64,000 bases of DNA from Leptodactylus fallax (taxonomy: Eukaryota; Chordata; Amphibia; Anura; Leptodactylidae). Position numbers and translations under genes: made by a program. Below, in pieces: positions 61,491 to 64,000 of the stretch (position 1 is the stretch's first letter; every line of letters starts with the position of its first letter). Under the pieces are notes generated by a model. It was not told the origin of the DNA. It worked only from the letters and a program-made list of their open reading frames with translations, and ran no database searches. The DNA is taken from NCBI GenBank assembly GCA_947044405.1, contig CAMRHE010000507.1, positions 806,001 to 870,000 on the forward strand, in the 5' to 3' direction.

Positions 61491-63695
61491 TTATACCCAG
61501 TCCCTTTGTACCACTAGGATTGCTTGAGTCATGGTTTATCGTCCTTAAATTTGTCCCCGTTTCTGTCCTCTGAAAGTTGGGGGTATGCTTACAGTGACTT
61601 CAGCATGGGCAATAAAATAATATGGGAGCTGTGCAAAAAACCATCCCCACCTACACTAAACCTAAGGTGATTTTGCATGGGAAGTTGCTGTCATCTGCTC
61701 ATCTTCCCTGCAGCAGTCCCCACAGGATAATAAAAGATGTATATGTCATTCACGTGTATATATAGCTGTCCAGGACTATATGGAAAAATTAAAGAAAAAT
61801 ATGGAAAAAACTAAAAAAATATGTACATGTAAAATAAAAAATTCCAAACTCTTAACCCAACCCACTGTGGACGCAATTTATGTAAGAACGGAATATATTT
61901 TATATCAAATCCACAAAAGTCACTATCTGCCCACAAACTTTTATTTCTGCAGCCCCGGCTCCCCCTTTCCCCTCTACGATTAGAACTTACATGTGTCATT
62001 CCAAAAGGTGAAACTCGGTTGTGGACATTCGTGTGTCAAAAGCCTTGGTCTTGACAGGGTTAATATCATGGACGTTTTCAGGGAAACCTCTGCGAATGGG
62101 AGTATGGCAGCGCGTGGGTTAATAGAGCGGGCGGTGAATGATTAAAATAGAGCATAAGTTCTTGCTGACCAATCCTCGCCCACAATAGCTACTTTGTCTC
62201 GCACAGTGTAATATTTGTCTTTGGGTGGGAGCAGCCTGGGCTCATGCCGCCGTATAGTCGTAACCTACATCTCTCCCCATCGCTATAAAAGAGCGACTGA
62301 CTCAAACAATAATGGTGGAGACAGAGGGTCCGATCCCCACTGAGCTGCAGACCCCCAGGCTCTGCCATATGCAGGCTTTTCAGAGGCAATGTCATCAGGT
62401 TATCCACCAGGATGGAAGTAGTGTTTGATCTTGTGGTGGTGGGGTAGGAGGTACTCCTACAGCAAGCGACATGAATGCTCCTCTGGAAATTAGGCATGGT
62501 GGGATCATAAACAGGGGGCATAGATCTATGCATATGCAAATGGATGCAAATCAGGCCCTTACATAGAAAATGCATGAATCATTTATTGGGTGGGAATCTA
62601 GATTCCCCCGTGTCTTGTGCTTTTCCCGATGAGTCCCTATCTATTTTTTTTTTTTTTGCACTGTTAAGGTCTACATTGTGTTTTTCTTCCCAGCTTATAG
62701 AGGGTTAAACAAATCTCTGTCACCACTACAGAGAAGTGTGAGCGCCAGGGGTCTGAGGAATGTGCTTTTAATTGTCTGCATCCTAATCTCCCCCCACCCT
62801 GTGCCCACGATGTAAGAGACACTTGGGAGGTGCACACAGACATTGATTTGGATGCAAGTTGAATTGGTTAAGGTCAAGGAGGACGGCGATGTCTGCTCCT
62901 GTGTACATACTGAAGCCCGGCTCATATCTCTATAGTGGAGGTTCTTTGACCAAAAGAGGAACTTCGCACTGGGCAAAGTTCAGGTTTAGTGCCAAAGTAG
63001 GGTATACACATTACAAAGAACTAGGTTGATCGTCCCACAGACGTGCTCATACAGTTTAATCCGTATCGGCCCATACAGTTGTTGATACGAGGCCTATATC
63101 TGATATTACACCAGGTAAAGGACAAGCAATTTCTGTGTGAAAGGTCATGATGGACCATAGTACAAAAATCCTAAAGCAGCCAACTTCTTTCCAGACAATG
63201 ATGGTCGGCTAAAATGACCATTAAATTTCACCTGACAATGGATTGTTTTGGTTGAAATGATCCACTTTGATGAAGAGTGAGCAGAATGGTTTGTTGGCAC
63301 CAGCACATGCCCTCTAGCTTATCCCTAATTTAACCTAGTTAACAGGGCAAACTGAGCAACAGAGGGGATCTCCATTTAAGGGCCCCCTTTATAAGAGGTG
63401 AATGCTGCACCTGATATGGGTCTTCTGTCTGGAGCACCCTCTGTGTCTGTTGATGGATGCCATCAATGACATCTTCGAAAGCTCAAGGTCTTTGCAATAG
63501 GCTATGGTCTGGGGAAGCCACCATAACTGAAACAGATAGTACCTTAAATCCTTTAGTTTTTCTTGCCTTATCTAGCACCTAGAACTTAGATTGGATTCAC
63601 ATGAGAATGAGGGACTACACGTTTGTACTGCTTAAATCTCCACCTTCGCCCTAGAAAACTCTACCAGAGTCTGCCAAGATGACAGATTATCCTTA
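61491..63695. other. Unassigned sequence, no gene supported
   Basis: 61770-61960 is A-rich and resembles the repeats at 18870 and 45960. The stretch 62030-62200 is repeat-free and could be conserved non-coding DNA. Open frames on the minus strand (62189-62575, 62695-62976) match no family I know. Confidence 0.4.
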
Positions 63696-63699
63696 CCTT

Positions 63700-63905
63700 A
63701 GAGGGTGGCCTCAGCATCAGACTGAGGTTCCTTGGGCCCACCAAACAAAATGATTTTAGGGCCCCACTCTCCAACAACCCCTAGAAAATAGACCAGAGTA
63801 CCTCTCAAGTTTGAGTGTCTTCTGCAAGACCATTATTGTGGTAGAGCCTGGGCCACCAGAGGATCCTTTTGTACTCCGTGTGCCAGCCCGACACTGATGG
63901 GCCCA
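63700..63905 (-). mobile_element. Element with CAGACTGAGG ends, reverse copy
   Basis: CATCAGACTGAGGTTCCTTG then GGCCCACC at the left, and GAGCCTGGGCCACCAGAGG, ATCC and CCCGACACTGATGGGCCC at the right, form a diverged reverse copy of 42275-42415. AAGACCATTATTGTGG is the complement of the 33-bp array core. Confidence 0.65.
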
Positions 63906-64000
63906 GTCTGTCTCAGCATTTGGGGACTACTAAGGTGTGCCACTATATTAACTCTCACTTTATAAAACATGATAGCTGTCACTGTTCTTCTGGGGACACC

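Overview
The window looks like nuclear DNA of a vertebrate, most probably an anuran amphibian. The case rests on three things. There is one clear vertebrate protein-coding gene, a canopy-3 (CNPY3) orthologue with introns and GT-AG splice sites. There are many short palindromic elements, several bounded by TTAA and starting AGGG, which fits the T2/Kolobok MITE class described from frogs. There are also V-SINE-like and Tc1-like copies. No prokaryotic operon, CRISPR array or viral gene is visible. The species cannot be read from the sequence.

Layout. Bases 1-10320 are one uninterrupted minisatellite (35/28-bp units, cut by the left edge). A 39-bp minisatellite (10364-10977) follows and ends directly at the splice-acceptor-like sequence before the first CNPY3 coding exon. 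CNPY3 runs 10998-16003 on the + strand in six coding exons (251 codons), with a poly(A) signal at 16833. Its introns hold palindromic elements and a 70-bp degenerate tandem array. From 16.9 to 21.2 kb come interspersed repeats and short unique stretches. Bases 21272-30018 are a second giant minisatellite (35-bp unit, about 250 copies) with a higher-order period of about 2.4-2.6 kb. An AT-rich 40-bp array follows, then a 5'-truncated, frameshifted Tc1-like transposon (31018-32106).

From 32 to 64 kb no gene is recognised. This part is a mosaic of palindromic MITE-like elements, V-SINE copies, a hAT-like insertion with a perfect 8-bp target duplication (53425-54946), at least ten further tandem arrays (unit 19 to about 195 bp) and unique-looking stretches that may include conserved non-coding DNA.

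The main pattern is that several tandem arrays seem to have grown out of transposable elements. The 49-bp arrays lie inside TTAA-bounded palindromic elements. The 33-bp array matches part of an interspersed element present elsewhere in the window. A ~30-bp motif related to CATTATACTGTG expanded separately at five places. The very long open reading frames on the + strand at 21-30 kb are by-products of stop-poor 35-bp repeats and are not genes. I found no evidence for a new enzymatic or defence system.
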